Positions 21,666-34,778 are shown, counted from the first letter of the stretch. The stretch is 64,000 nucleotides of DNA from Przewalskia tangutica (GCA_029844215.1 CM056720.1:29381711-29445710); one strand, 5' to 3'. Notes: generated by a model from the sequence alone, not told the origin. Translations and numbers: made by a program.

Positions 21666-24600
21666 TGTTATACCCGTATTTCCATAGTATATGCGTGGGA
21701 CGTGCGTAGAAAATTTGAAACTTGTATTAGGCTTGGCAGAATTAATTTTTGTTCACAACACCCGTTTAGAGTCGTTTTTAAACGTTTTCCACGACTTTTC
21801 GTAGGAAAATTCCGGCTATGTCATTTTTAATTTTTACGGATTTTTCCGAAAGACGAAACGTGTTGGGCCAACAAGAGGGCGCCACTTGGCACCCTCCCAT
21901 TGGCGGACGTAAGGGGGCGGATTGGATGAATTGAAGAGGGGGGAGTTGGTAGGATATTTTTGTATGTTAGTTGGTTAAGGACACATGGGTGAATCTTGGC
22001 CCTACACTTGCTATGCACTTGGCTAGATCTTGGTCATTGGTTGGCCTTGGCTTGTGCTATAAATACCCCCCTTAGGATGACTTCTTCATCCATTCCAAAT
22101 ATTTCCTAAGTGTTAGAAATCCTCCCTCCCTTGAAAGAGTTGTTCTCGTCCTCCCTCCTTGGCGAGAGTCCCCACTAGTGGGGTAGTAGAGGGTATACAC
22201 CCCCTCTAGCCTAGTTGTTTTCGTATAAATACCCCCCTCTTGGTAGAAATACTCTCAAAAGTATTGTTATAATGCCCAAATTACCTTAGCCGTATACCTT
22301 GTAGTATTCTAAGGTTATACTTATACAAAAAGCCCAGTTATACTATCATACTTCCCGTCAGTCACAAAACCGAAACCCTAAGGAAAATCTCCATAGTTAG
22401 TTGGAGTAATTAGTAGAAGTTGGTTAGAACTTCTAAGGGTTGTTTGGAGCGGGTCGGAGCGCGCGGAGTAGGAGCTAAACCTTGCTCAGGATCGACATTT
22501 AAACTCGGATAATTATGGGCTTATCGAGGTAAATATCTTGTCCCTCTATTGTAATTGGAAATTACATGATTGTTAGACTATATAGTTGGAGTATACTATA
22601 TATAGAACCGAACGTAGTATCGGCAATGTCTTTTGACTTAAGCCTGAATAATAAGAAACCTTTTCGAAGAAAATCTTGAATCAGATTTACATAGGGTGTA
22701 TTCAGATGAACTTGTGTAGCTTTTCGTGAGTAGAATTGTACCGTTCGTTAGATGTATAACCCCCCGTTGGCTTGGTAGCGGCCTCGATAAAGGAGAGATT
22801 TCTGTATGCGGGGAGTGTCGCCGAATTTTTGTAGAATGTTCTACGATGAGGTCTAAATGTTAATAAGCGCCTTGTGGCCTTATAGGTTGAAGTACTACGT
22901 GTGGCGCGATCTACTTGGCTTAGGAGTAGCCGACGGTTGGAAGTACTTGGGCGTTTTGCTATTAGTCGATACTCGTCGCGGTATGTGAACCTCTTCCTAT
23001 CTCTTCTAGCATGATATATGTGAACTATGTAGTACGGTGACGTCATGTGCTAAATGTATTTGATTGGTTTAACACATAAAGTGTTATAACGGCTTTATGG
23101 GAAGTTGGTTATAACGACTTTATGTTGGTAAGAAAATACTTGTGGTTTTTAAAGGTAATCGATTTGAACTATAAGCGGCTTGTTATGTGTTAATAAAGAA
23201 CTTGAAGTATTTCAAAAGATTTTTGAATCATTTCAGAAGAAGTAATACTTGGTTTTGAAAACTTAAGAGTTATACTAGCTTTATGGGAAGTTAGATAATA
23301 ACGGCTTAAGAATGTTTCTTGATTTGAAATCGAATGTGTATCGACAAACCAACTGCAGCGTAATAAAAGGAAATGTTTTGTGATTAAGTATTATTAAAAC
23401 CAGTAGAAACTTCCATCTGCATGAAGCTAAGATGAGACAAAATGATATTTCCTAGATCATGGTCTGTAATAAGATTGTTATAAACAAGAATATCCTACTC
23501 ACATATAAGGCTTATGTTTCTCGAGATAGTTTAAAGAGAATTATATTCTTAAATGAATAAGACTATGAAATCTAAACCTTTCTAAAATAAGAACCGTGAA
23601 CATTTGAAATTAGGCAAACTTAGACGTTTGGAAAATAATGTTGTTACTTGATTTTACAAAGGTAAGTGTTTTGATTTACTTCAAAAGATAATCACTCTAT
23701 TTTCATATACTACGGGTATTGTGTGGTTTTTGTGAAGTAACATATCTTTAAAGAGTTATTGTATAAAGTACTTTGGGGATAAAAACCCGATCTCGTTAAT
23801 CATATAGTAGGAAGTACCTTATGTGTGAATAACTTGATGGTATTGGTTTGTGATAGCCTTGTAATACCTTCGTGTTTGATTTGATAAGTAATCATATTAG
23901 GATGCTACGTGTGTTAGTATTCTGTGATGTTTGTGTAAAGGGATTTTCCCTTGATTGTGCTTATGTTGTCTAAACGATAAACTGTTATGTTGGTATTTAT
24001 ACCACTCACCGTGTTCGGGTTAAGCGCCCTCCGTCGGGGTAGACTCGGTGATGCAGGACCATGATTCGAGAATACCTCATGCGGGTCCGGGGCCTATGCG
24101 GAGCTACGAGTTCGTGTTAGTGTGCGGCCTTTATGGTCACGCGGTTACATGTGGCCATGCGATCGCGAGTCGGGGCGATGTCGGGAGTAGCTACCCTCGA
24201 TGCGGGTTATACCTCATGCGCGCCTATGAGGCGGCCTACGCGGAGTCTGCGGAGTTCGAGGCTAGACGCGCACATTTGATATTGCGAGCGGCGACCGGCT
24301 TTGATCATGTGACGGTGCAGACAGATATCATGATACATTTTATGACCTTGTTAGTCTGTAGGTGTTAGTAGTCGGCTATGCCTTCGCATTTACCGTCTTT
24401 ATTTTATTTGGACACAGTGGGACCGTTGTTCATGTGTATTCCTTGGTGCTTTTCTATCATTGGCTACGGTGAGGAAGGTATTCCACGCATGATTGATGTT
24501 GTGGGCGTGAGACCCATTGTTATGTTGGAGTGATGACTTGAGGCGTGAGTCCCGACTTGATATGATCGCTATTTATTGTGATCGTAGTTTGGTTATCATA

Positions 24601-25082
24601 CATGTCTCCGCTTTATATAGACTACTATGATTTCATTTACGTATTTTCATTTCACATGCTCTGCACTGTTATCGACCTCCTTGGGCCGCGTTAAATCGCG
24701 GTAAAGGTACACGATCGTTGATCCTCGCTCTTAGGGTCACGATTCGGTGTTGAAGCTCGTTCCTCCGAGGCTTATCTTCGTATAGTCCCTGTTGTTGTAG
24801 GTGCTACATTCGAGGGTATGGCGGCCGCATCCGTCGTTGTTGTCATATCATTCGTAGAGTGCAGTAATCGCTGTGGCGGGGTTTGTAAAAAGGATTAAAC
24901 TGTTCAGGTTGAAAGAGTTGTTGTTTCTATATATATGCCGAAAGGCAAGTTTTCACAGATTACTATTTTGTACTTCATTTGTTTCATGTATGTGTTTTAT
25001 GTTCCGCTGATTACTCTGATGTTGTATCACTAGGGTGCCCGGGGTAAGGCACCAGTCACGGGCCCGGGTTCGGGTCGTGACA
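21666..25082 (+). repeat. TE-3 3' LTR
   Basis: Starts TGTTATACCC and ends GGGTCGTGACA. It is closely collinear with the 5' LTR. Differences cluster in 24430-24900, where CTG/CAG/CCGG sites are altered, while the last 60 bases are cleaner than in the 5' copy. No genes. Confidence 0.9.
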
Positions 25083-28000
25083 AGATGGATAAGGTGTACT
25101 TGGGTAAATCTTGGCCTTACACTTGCCTAGCACTTGGCTTCATCTTGGCCATTGGTTGGCCATTGGTTGGCCTATAAATACCCCCCTTAGTTGATGAACT
25201 TCTTCATCCACAAAATGTTTTCTAAGTGTTAAAATCCTCCCCTCTTAGTAAAGAGCTCTCGCCCAAGCCTCTCCCCTCCCAGAGAGGCCTCGTGAGAACC
25301 CTCCCCTTGCCTAGTTGGTTTCGAGAAATACACCCCCCCTTTGTGGTATAGAAATACTTCTCCAAGTATTGTTATAATGCCAAAATACTCTAGCCCAAAA
25401 CCTTTGTAGTGTTTCCAAGTACCCTCTTTACGAAAAGCCCGGAAAATACTATTATACTTCCTTTAGCCACTAAACGAAACCCTAAGGAAAAACCTTCATA
25501 GTCGGTTGAAGTGTTAAGTAGAAGTTGTGAAGAACTTCTAAGGGTTTCTCGGAGCGTGCAATTAGGAGCTAAACCTTGCTCAGGATCGACGTTTATACTT
25601 GGATAATTTTGGGCTTATCGAGGTAAATACTATTGTCCTTCTGTTGTAATTGGAATTACATACTGTAGTAGTATAGAAATGAATATAAGACGTATAAGTA
25701 TGGTATAAAAGAAGAGAATTGAATTGATATCACATCAGAAGAATATTAAAAAAGAAGACTGAACTGTACTTACATAGGACTGTATTTACAGTAGACTTAT
25801 AACCTTTATTGGTTGATTGTTCTGCGAGTAGCATGTACTACTTGGAAGGTGGACAAGGCTAGCCGGGTTATAGTTGTGGAGCGTTTTGCTAATAGTCGAT
25901 AAATCGTCGCGAGGTATGTGATTCTTCCTATCCTCTTGAGCATGATATTTTAAAAGAATATATATATAGTACGGTAGACGTACGTGTGTTAACTGAATGT
26001 AGTTTTACGGCAATGTCTTTTGACTTAAGCCTGAATAAAAAGAATCTTGAAGTATTTCAAAAGAATTAAGAATCCTTTTTGAAAGAAGAATAATACTTGG
26101 TTTGAAAGCTTAAGAGTTATACTAGCTTTATGGGAAGTTAGGTATAACGACTTAAGAGAGATAAAAAGAATGGTTTATTAATTTTAGAAGTTAAGAGACT
26201 TGATCTTAAAAGATAAGAGGCTTGACTTAAATGAATTAATATGAATGTTTGTGTGAAACCTCATTCGTGAGTAATGAGTACTTGGTTGTTAAAAGGAATA
26301 ATGTTTTACTGATTTCGGAAATCAGAATAAGTATCGAACAAACCACAGCAGCGCTAATAAAGGGAAATGTATTGACTAATAAAGTATTATTAAAACCAGT
26401 AGAAACCTCCATCTGCATAGAAGCTAAGATGAGACAAAATGATATTACATTTCCTAGATCATGGCTGCTTTAATAAGATTGTTATGAACAAGAATAACCT
26501 ACTCACACATAAGGCATATGTTTCTCAAATTGTTTTAAAGGGATTAAAACTATGAACTATGAAGCCTTTTCGAAAATGAGAAACTTGAGCATTTGAAATT
26601 AGGCAAACTTGAACGTTTGGAAAATAATGTTGTTACTTGATTTACAAAGGGAAGTGTTTTGGTTTACTTAACAATGTTAGTCACTCTATTTTTATACTAC
26701 GGGTATCGGGTGACCTTTGTAAAAGAAATGGATCTCTAAAAGGAATTTAACGTACGTAGTACTTTAGGGTTAAAACCCGGACTTTAACATAAAATGAAAG
26801 TACCTTGAGTTGTGTATAACTTGCCTATACTTGTTGTTGTGTAACTTGCCTATGCTTGTTGTGATAGCCTTTGTTGTGCAAGAATTGTGTTTCTATACTA
26901 CCGCGTCTCTCGATGGAGGGCCGGTTGAATTGTTGAGAACTTACTTGGACGTACCGGCAGTGATGGAAGATTCCACGGGTATGCTTCCATTATTATTGTT
27001 ACATGGGCATGTCTACACCGATGATGGATTCTGTGGGCATGTGACCATTATGGTTATTCATGGCGAAGTATCGTGACTTACGGTTGTGATCGGGTGCATA
27101 GCCTGTTTACTTGCCCCGTCATACGTGGCGGCAGTGGATCTGGTATAGGTTATCGCACGCCACGTGTCGCCTTCGCGCGAAGCATCGTGACTTACGGTTG
27201 TGATCCGTTCTTAGTCCGTTACTTGCCCCCGTCATCTGCGTGGCGCTGGGAGGATCTGGTGGAGGCTATTGCACTTGCCACGTGTCAGCTTCGCGAGTCA
27301 GTGTTTGGATGAAGCTTCGTGACTTACGGTTGTGATCTGGAGCATAGCCTATTTACTTGCCCCTGTCAGCTACGTGACGCAGGTGGATCTGGTATAGGTT
27401 ATCGCACTTGCCACGTGTCAGCTTCATGTTATGATTATTTCCCGTACGGTTTCTTTATGACACAGGTGGGACCTGATGTTCAGGTGTACTTCTTGGTGTT
27501 ATCATATCATGCATCGCGATGAGGAAGGTATTCCACGGGCATGATTGATGTTGTGGGCGTGAGACCCATAGTTATATTTGAGTAATGACTTGGAAGGCGT
27601 GAGTCCCTGACTTGATATAACTGTTGATATGTGTGTATTGTAGTTTGGTTATCATACATGTCTCCTGCTTTATATAGACTATTATGATTTCATTTACAGT
27701 ATTTTCAGTTTCACATACTTGGTACCTGTTATACTGACCTCCTTCGGGGGGCTGCGTTCATGCCGCAGGTAGAGGTACATCGGCTGTCGATCCCCGCTTA
27801 TAGGATCACATTTCAGCGTATTGGGAAGCTCCGTTCCTTTGGAGGCTTATCTTTTGGTATGTTACCCTGAGTCTGTAGGTTCTTGTACATTCAGGGGTAT
27901 GGCGGGGCCCTGTCCCATCATAGTTGTTGTAAAAATCTTAGAGGTCTGTAGCACTGTTGTGGGCAGGGTTGTAAGGATTGTAACTATTCAAATGTCGATA

Positions 28001-28170
28001 TATATATATTTGCAGAAAGGCAACCGTTTTGGTTGGCCTATTTTCTTCTATCTTGATCCATATCTAATTGTATGTTTAAGTTTATATTTCCGCTGGTTTT
28101 TCTCTGATGTTGTATCACTAGGGTGCCCGGGGTAAGGCACCAGTCACGGGCCCGGGTTCGGGTCGTGACA
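25083..28170 (+). repeat. TE-1 3' LTR, second part
   Basis: Resumes with AGATG (the TE-3 TSD) and ends GGGTCGTGACA at 28170. Its TATA box is at 25173-25179, preceded by two tandem copies of an 11-bp CATTGGTTGGC unit, whereas the 5' LTR has one. The 115-bp array is at about 27072-27425. It lacks about 400 bp present in the 5' LTR. No genes. Confidence 0.9.
25173..25179 (+). promoter_or_regulatory. TE-1 3' LTR TATA box with duplicated CCAAT motif
   Basis: TATAAAT with two upstream ATTGG motifs in tandem (about 25151-25170). Only this LTR has the duplication. Confidence 0.7.
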
Positions 28171-28720
28171 CTCCACTTTCTTGAATCTTGACCCTTGATT
28201 GTCCTATAAATACCCCCCTTAAGTGCAAGACTTCTTCATCCACTTAAACAATTTCCAAGACTCAAAATCCCTCCCCCCCCCCCCCTTTTAGTAGTTCTCG
28301 TCCAAAGTCCTCCCCCCCTTTGTCCTAGCTCTCGTCCGAAACACATCCCCCCCCCTTGGTAGAAAAAAAATGTCTTCAAGTATTGTTACTATTCCAAAAT
28401 ACCTTAGCCCAAATCCCTTGTAGTATTCCCAAGTTACCTCTATACTAAGAGCCCGGAAATACTACTTTATTTCCTTTAGTCACAAAACGAAACCCTAGGA
28501 AAATCTTCATAGTTGGTTGAAGTATTAAGTAGAAGTTGTTTAGAAATTTCTAAGGGTTTCTTGGAGCGGATTGGAGCGCACGGAATAGGAGCTAAACGTT
28601 GCTCAGGATCGACTTAAATCTTGGATAATTTTGGGCTTATCGAGGTAATAATCTTTATCCTTCTATTGTAATTGGAGATTACATATTGTAGTAGTTTAGA
28701 ATTAAGTATAAGATATATAG
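28171..28720 (+). repeat. TE-4 5' LTR, fragment 1
   Basis: LTR sequence between TE-1 and TE-5. It begins about 34 bp upstream of a TATA box (28205-28211) and includes the C-run leader and a donor-like GAG/GTAATAA site (28645-28646). It breaks off at the TE-5 TSD and continues in register at 52852. The LTR start lies beyond the window because TE-1 splits it. Confidence 0.85.
28716..28720. repeat. TSD of TE-5, left copy (TATAG)
   Basis: TATAG occurs directly before 28721 and again directly after 52846 (52847-52851). The pair brackets three LTRs and two internal regions, so the whole array traces back to one insertion site. Confidence 0.92.
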
Positions 28721-29117
28721 TGTTATACCCCGTAATTCCAGAGTATGTACGTGAGGGCGTACGTATAAAAGTTTAAGCCTTAAGCTAGGCAAGGACCGAA
28801 ATTTTATGCACAACACACGAAAAGAATCGTTTTCCGACGAAGCGTTTTCCAAACTTTGCGAAGGGAAAAATACGGCTATGTCATTTATTATTTTTGCGGA
28901 TTTTTCCGAGAGACGAAATATTTTGGACCAACGAGAGGGTGACAAGTGTCACCCTCAAGTGGACGGCGAAATGGAGGCTCTTGGCACGTTTTTTGTGCCT
29001 TTGTTTTGGTCAAGGAGTTGGTAGGATATTTTGTGTAGTAGATGGATAAGGACACATGGATAAATTCTCACCCTACACTTGCACCCCACTTGTCTTGATC
29101 TTGGCCATTGGTTGGCC

Positions 29118-29124
29118 TATAAAT
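29118..29124 (+). promoter_or_regulatory. TE-5 LTR 1 TATA box
   Basis: TATAAAT with ATTGG upstream and a C run directly downstream. The same site in LTR 2 is 44596-44602 and in LTR 3 50128-50134. Confidence 0.72.
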
Positions 29125-30869
29125 ACCCCCTTAGTTGATGAACTTCTTCATCCACAAAATCTTTTCTAAGTCTTAAAATCCCTTCCCCCCTTCTCTTGAG
29201 AGCTCTAGCCGAGAGCACCTCCCCCCCTTCCTAGTTATGCTAGCCGAAACCCCTCCCCCGGTGTGAGCCGTGGGCGAAACCTACCCCCCCTCCTAGTAGT
29301 GTTGTTCTCGTAAATACCCCACTTGTAGAAATACTCTCCAAGTATTGTTACTATTCCAAAATACCTTGGCCCAATACCTTGTAGTATTCAAGGTTACACC
29401 TATACTAAAAGCCGTAAATACTATTATACTTCATTTAGCCACAAAACGAAACCCTAAGGAAAATCTTCATAGTCGGTTGAAGTGTTGAGTAGAAGTTGGT
29501 TAGAACTTCTAAGGGTTTCTGGGAGCGAATTGGAGCGTTCAGAATAGGAGCTAAACGTTGCTCAGGATCGACATAAAAACTTGGATAATTTTGGGCTTAT
29601 CGAGGTAAATACTCTTGACCTTCTATTGTAATTGGAAATTACATCGTAGTAGTATAGAAATGAATATAAGATTCATGAAGGATATTACAGAAGAGAATTG
29701 AATCGTAATAGAAGGATATTCTGTAAAAGAATTTAATCAAATCACATCGTAAGAATATTAAAGAAGAAAGTGATCGTACTTACATGGATTGTATTCTGAT
29801 GAACTTGTGTAGTTTGGCGGGTAGGGAAGTGCTGCCCAATTTTCCATAGAATAAAAGAATCTGTATCTAGAAATGTTTTGCAGAATAGTCTAGACGTTGA
29901 TAGACTTATATGACCGTGATAGGTTGAAGTACTGCGAGTAGCGTATTCTACTCGAAGAAGTGAAAAGGCTAGCAGGATTACAGTACTTGGAGCTATTTGC
30001 TAATAGTCGATAATCGTCGCAAGGTATGTGATTCTTCCTATACTCTTGAGCATGATATTTTAAAAGTATATATATATATATAGTACGGTAGACGTACGTG
30101 TGCTAACTGAACGTAGCTTTACGGCAATGTCTTTGACTTAAGCCTGAATAATAAGAAACCTTTTTGAAAGGAGAGTAACACTTGGTTTTAAATGCTTAAG
30201 AGTTATACTAGCTTTATGGGAAGTTAGGTATAACGACTTAAGAAAGATAAAAAGAATGGGTTATTGATTTTAAAAGTTAAGAGACTTGATCTCAAAAGAT
30301 AAGAGACTTGACTTAAATGAATTGATCTGAATTTTGTTAAAAAGTGTGAAACCTCATTCGTGAGCAATAAGTACTTGGTTTGTAAAAGGAATAATGTTTT
30401 ACTGATTTCGAAAATGAGAATAAGTATCGAACAAACCACATCAACGTTAATAAAGGGAAATGTATTGATTAATAAAGTATTATTAAAACCAGTAGAAACC
30501 TCCATCTGCATAGAAGCTAAGATGAGACAAAATGATATTACATTTCCTAGATCATGACTGCTTTAATAAGATTGTTATAAACAAGAATAACTTACTCACA
30601 CATAAGGCATATATTACTCAATTGTTTTAAAAGGAGAATTATGTTATTAAAAGATTAAGACTATGAACTATGAAACCTTTCATAAATAAGAAATGTGAAT
30701 ATTTGAAATTAGGCAAACTTGAACTTTTGGAAAAGAAGGTTGTTACTTGACTTTAAAAAGGAAAGTGTTTTGGTTTAAAAAGGAGGGCATAATATTACCT
30801 TAGTTGTTTTAAAAGGAAAATATGGTATTACCTTAATCTGTCTTAAAAGAGCGTTTAAATGTTATGACC

Positions 30870-31150
30870 ATCCGACTACCGCGTTCATGGGATGAACCGG
30901 GAATGTATTTCACTCGACTCTGGCGTTCATGGGATGAACCGAATGTATTTCACTCGACTACGCGTTCATGGGATGAACCGAATGTATTTCACTCGACTAC
31001 CGCGTTCATGGATGAACCGAATGTATTTCACTCGACTACGCGTTCATGGGATGAACCGAATGTATTTCACTCGACTACCGCGTTCGTGAGATGAACAGGA
31101 ATGTATTTCACTCGACTACCGCGTTCATGGGATGAACCGGGAATGTATAC
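30870..31150 (+). repeat. 42-bp minisatellite, LTR 1 of TE-5
   Basis: About seven units built on CGACTACCGCGTTCATGGG, ATGAACCGGGAATG and TATTTCACT. The 42-bp period is a multiple of three, so open frames run through it with a 14-residue repeat (RSWDEPGMYFTRLP). Several units have lost two or three bases. LTR 2 and LTR 3 hold different numbers of units. Confidence 0.88.
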
Positions 31151-31936
31151 CACCTGATTTGATACCGAGTCCATGAGATGGACCGGGATGTATTCCATAC
31201 GATTTCACCTCGAGTCCATGAGATGGGCCGAGACATGTTACACGCATCACATGACTTATACCTAGACTGCCGGCAGTGAGGAAGGAGTTCCACGGGCATG
31301 AGAGATGACTTTGAGGGCGTGAGTCCCTGACTTGACATGACTACTTTTATATTGTGAACTATAGCTTTATTATCATACATGCCTCCTGTTTTATATAGAC
31401 GGTTATGATTTCATTTCTGATATTTTCAGTTTCACATACTTGGTACTGTTGTGCGACCTCCTTCGGGGCTGCGTTCATCCGCGGTAGAGTACATCGGTTG
31501 TGGATCCTCGCTCATAGGATCACATTTCAGCGTGTTGGGAAGCCCCGTTCCTTCGGAGGCTTATCTTTTGGTATGTTACCCTGAGTCTGTAGGTTCTTGT
31601 ACATTCAGGGGTATGGCGGGGCCCTGTCCCGTCATAGTTGTTGTTATAAAACTCTTAGAGGTGCATGTAATCTTGTTGTGGCAGAATTTGTAAAAGGATA
31701 AGCTGCTCGGGTTTTTTTTTTTATATATATACAGAAGGCCACTGGTTTGGTTTGGCGGTTTTTTTATCAAATCTCTTGTTTCATGTTTACGGTTTATTTA
31801 CGCTGGTTTTTATCTGATGTTTTAAAACTAGGGTGCTCCGGTTAAGGCACGATCCACGGGCAGGCAGTCGTGACAAAAGTGGTATCGAGCGATTAATCCT
31901 CGGAAAGTGTCTGAGCATCGTGTCTAGTAGAGTCTT

Positions 31937-31970
31937 GATTATCGGTGTGTTGTGCACCACATCTATAATC
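31937..31970 (+). other. Leader hairpin with palindromic loop (TE-5, copy 1)
   Basis: GATTATCGGTGTG, loop TTGTGCAC, CACATCTATAATC; GTGCAC at 31952-31957. It lies between the PBS-like site and gag. Copy 2 is at 47392-47425. Confidence 0.6.
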
Positions 31971-32078
31971 AGGAGGCTGCAGGACATTTAGGATTGGTTT
32001 CCATTCTTCTCATTCTGAGATCGTGCCTTAGAGTTGTGTGATAAGTTGGACCCCTCTGACGTATTTCGTTTTACCGCT

Positions 32079-32298
32079 ATGCCTCCGCGCAGCAACCGGG
32101 CCCAGATGGGCAAGGCAGCGGGAGGCTGCTAGTAGGATACAGAGGAGAATGGGGCGCAGCCCGGTCATTACCGAGATAGTGCTTGATACGAGTTTTGCAA
32201 CGCCACACTTGACCCGAAGTTTAGAGTCGCGGCGGTGGTCTGAGACCACGCATACTGAGCCTCTAGTCCACGCGGCACAGGCGGAGAGATGGTTACAA
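32079..32298 (+). pseudogene. gag: gag of TE-5 copy 1, 5' part before TE-6
   Basis: The N-terminal end of gag, starting MPPRS at 32079. In this copy the splice-acceptor-like CAG before the ATG reads CG. It holds the low-complexity N-terminal region only; frame is broken within about 120 bases. It is cut at GGTTACAA by TE-6, and the rest of the gene resumes at 42202. Confidence 0.8.
32291..32298. repeat. Target duplication of TE-6, left copy (GGTTACAA, 8 bp)
   Basis: GGTTACAA directly precedes TE-6 and directly follows it at 42202-42209. The intact gag at 47750-47765 has a single copy. Eight bases is longer than the usual five. Confidence 0.85.
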
Positions 32299-34778
32299 TG
32301 TCACGACCCGTTCGGGCCGTGGATCGTGCCTTACCCGCACCAGTAGTCATACATCGAGAAAATCAGCGGAATATAAACAAGACATGAAATAATTGTAAAT
32401 GATACGCTTTCGGAGAAAAGGGTTGCCTTTCGGCATATATACATAAACCAAGGTTTGCAGTTACATCCCAACTGTACAACATGACTACAGACCTCTAAGG
32501 AAATAAACAACTATGGCGGGACAGGGCCCCGCCATACCCTGACTGTACAAAACTATCTACAACAGGGAGATCATACCCAAAAGTAGAGCCTCCGGAGAAG
32601 ATGGAGCTCCTGACACCAACGCAAGAGATCCTATGGATGTGGATCTAGCACCTGCCGCCCTTACCGCGGCATGAGCGGCCCCGAAGGAGGTCGATCTACA
32701 ACAGTACTAAGTATGTGAAACTGTAAAGTACTTAAATGAAAACATATCATTTTAAAATCAGTTTTGCAAGTATGTATGAAACAACCAAGGTAACCGCATA
32801 GTGCCACATCATAAACAAGAGCAACAATAGGTAAAGCGTAATGAGTCTTTTCTAGGCTGCGAATGATCGAGCAGGCCACTCGCCCATATTATCATTGCAA
32901 GCCTAATCCTCGACTCCGTAGTCCGCATAGGCCACTCACGTGGGCGCGTGAGGTATACCCGCATCGAGGGTAGCTACTCCTCGGCATCGCCCCGACTCAT
33001 TGTCCGCATGGCCACATAGACCGCGTGAGGCATAACCCCGCATACTAACACGGAACTCGTAGCTCGCATAGGCCACTGGACCGCATGAGGTATTCTCGAA
33101 TCATGGTCCCTGCATCACCGAGTCTACCCCGCATCGGAGGGCAGCTTAACCCCCGGTACCATCTCAAGAGGTGAGTGATATAGTACTAACATAACAGCTT
33201 ATAGTTTAAACAACATAAGCATAAGTAAGACTGACCTCTTTACACAAACGTTACAAGATACTAACACATAGCATCACAATAAGTCTACTCATCAAAACCA
33301 TCTTATTATGCCTTTCAGAAATCAAATACAAGTCTTTTATAAACACATAAGTAAACTGTTCCTTTTTATAAAACTTAAGCCGTTATACTTAACTTCCCAT
33401 AAAGCTAGTATAACCCTTAAGCTTCTTGTTTTAAAAACAACTATTCTTCTTCTTTCGAACTGTGTTATAATTCTTTTGAAAGACTTTTTAAGATCTTTAT
33501 CATTTAGGCTTAAGTCGCAAGACATTGCCGTAAGTATTATTCAGGCTTAAGTCAAAAGACATTGCCGTAGTTATTATTCAGTTAACACATGTACGTCTAC
33601 CGTACTATATATATATATTTTAAAATATCATGCTTTAGGACGAATCACATACCTTCTCGGCGAAAACCTCCTGCCAAGTTGAATATGTCGCGTGCAGAGA
33701 ATCAGCCTATAATAGTCACAGACATCTATCAAAGTCTAGACTACTCTGAAGGTCATTCTAAACAGAGGGTTCACAATTCTACGGAAAGTCGGGCAGCACT
33801 TCCCTACCCGGTGAGCCATATAAGTCTACTGTGAAAACAGTCCTATATAAGTATAGTTCAATTACTCTTCTTTTAAACCCTTCTACTGTGATAACAGTTC
33901 AATACTATTCTGTAATATTCTTCTAAATATTTAATACTTATTCTTATACTTCTACAGTATGCATTCTCTAATACAAAAGAGGGTTAGGATTATTTACCTC
34001 GGTAAGCCCAATAATATCCTAGATATAAGTCGATCCGGAGCAAGGCTTAGCTCCTAAGTTGTACGCTCCGATAGCTCCAAGGAAACCTTAGAAGTTCTTC
34101 ACAACTTCTACAAAGTACTAAGGGATTTGGGCTAGGGTATTTTGGGCATTATAACAATACTAGAAGGAAACTTTTCTACCAAGGGAGGGGGGGTAGATTT
34201 CGGCTAGGCTAGGAGGAGGGGTTGCCTCGGCCAAGCTCACTCAAAGGGGGGGTGTGTTGGACGAAAAAGGCTACAAGGGAGAGGGAAGGATTTTCAAGAC
34301 TTGGAATGGAATTTGTGGATGAAGAACTCTTCATCTTAAGGGGGTATTTATAGGTCAAGACATGGCCAACCAATGGCCAAGATTTAGCCAAGTGCAAGGC
34401 AAGTGTAAGGTCAAGATTAGGGCAAGTGTCCATTCTATCTACTACACACAAATTTCCTACCAACTCCTTGACTTGTGCAAAGGCACAAAAAACGTGCCAT
34501 CCAAAGTCCAATTCGTCCAATGGACGATTCAAGTCCATCAATTGGAGGGTGACAAGTGTCGCCCTCCCGTTGGTCCAAAATGTTTCGTCTCTCGGAAAAA
34601 TCCGCAAAAATTAGAAATGGCATAGCCGGAATTTTCCCTACGGAAGCTGTGGAAACGTTTCGTCGGAAAACGATTCTTTTAGCGAGCTGTGCACAATTTT
34701 CGAACTTGGCCTAACTTTAAGGCTAAACTTTCGTACGTACGCCCTTACGTACATACTCTGGAAATACGGGGTATAACA
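32299..34778 (-). repeat. TE-6 3' LTR (left side)
   Basis: TGTCACGACCC to GGTATAACA on the + strand. TATA box at 34346-34352, U3 palindrome at 34545-34566, and GC-rich CATGAGG/CGCATAGGCC modules at about 32925-33130. No genes. Confidence 0.92.
34346..34352 (-). promoter_or_regulatory. TE-6 left LTR TATA box
   Basis: TATAAAT on the - strand; the other LTR has it at 41769-41775. ATTGG lies close upstream in the direction of transcription. Confidence 0.72.

Larger units (their letters stand above)
15547..25082 (+). mobile_element. TE-3: LTR retrotransposon with decayed gag and integrase remnant
   Basis: A full insertion with LTRs 15547-18986 and 21666-25082 (3440 and 3417 bp), a 2.7 kb internal region and TSD AGATG. 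The internal region has a decayed gag, part of the gag-only tail with its hairpin, and a degraded integrase segment not seen in the other gag-only copies. It is inserted in the 3' LTR of TE-1. Confidence 0.88.
1..28170 (+). mobile_element. TE-1: gag-only Ty3/gypsy LTR retrotransposon, cut by TE-2 and TE-3
   Basis: This element runs on the + strand and is truncated at the window start, which lacks about the first 290 bp of its 5' LTR. Its parts are the 5' LTR (1-3459), internal region (3460-5133 and 14568-15225) and 3' LTR (15226-15546 and 25088-28170). The internal region holds gag but no protease, reverse transcriptase or integrase; about 0.65 kb of non-pol sequence follows the TE-2 insertion. 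The element ends GTCGTGACA at 28170 and then runs directly into TE-4 LTR sequence, so it was inserted in the TE-4 5' LTR. Its left TSD lies outside the window; the right copy would be CTCCA at 28171-28175. Confidence 0.85.
28721..31875 (+). repeat. TE-5 LTR 1
   Basis: 3155 bp, from TGTTATACCCC to GTCGTGACA. Contents: U3 palindrome (28935-28956), TATA box (29118-29124), C-run leader, donor-like site (29605-29606), and a 42-bp minisatellite (about 30870-31150). The last 40 bases are altered at CAG/CTG-type sites compared with LTR 3. Confidence 0.92.

Noticed and set aside
30864..31094. Repetitive 76-codon open frame with WDEPNVFHSTT units
   Set aside because: Same minisatellite, read on the other strand; no start context and not conserved.
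33308..33550. 80-codon open frame, nearly identical at 40732-40974
   Set aside because: The two copies are the two LTRs of TE-6; the AT-rich reading has no domain and is explained by LTR identity.
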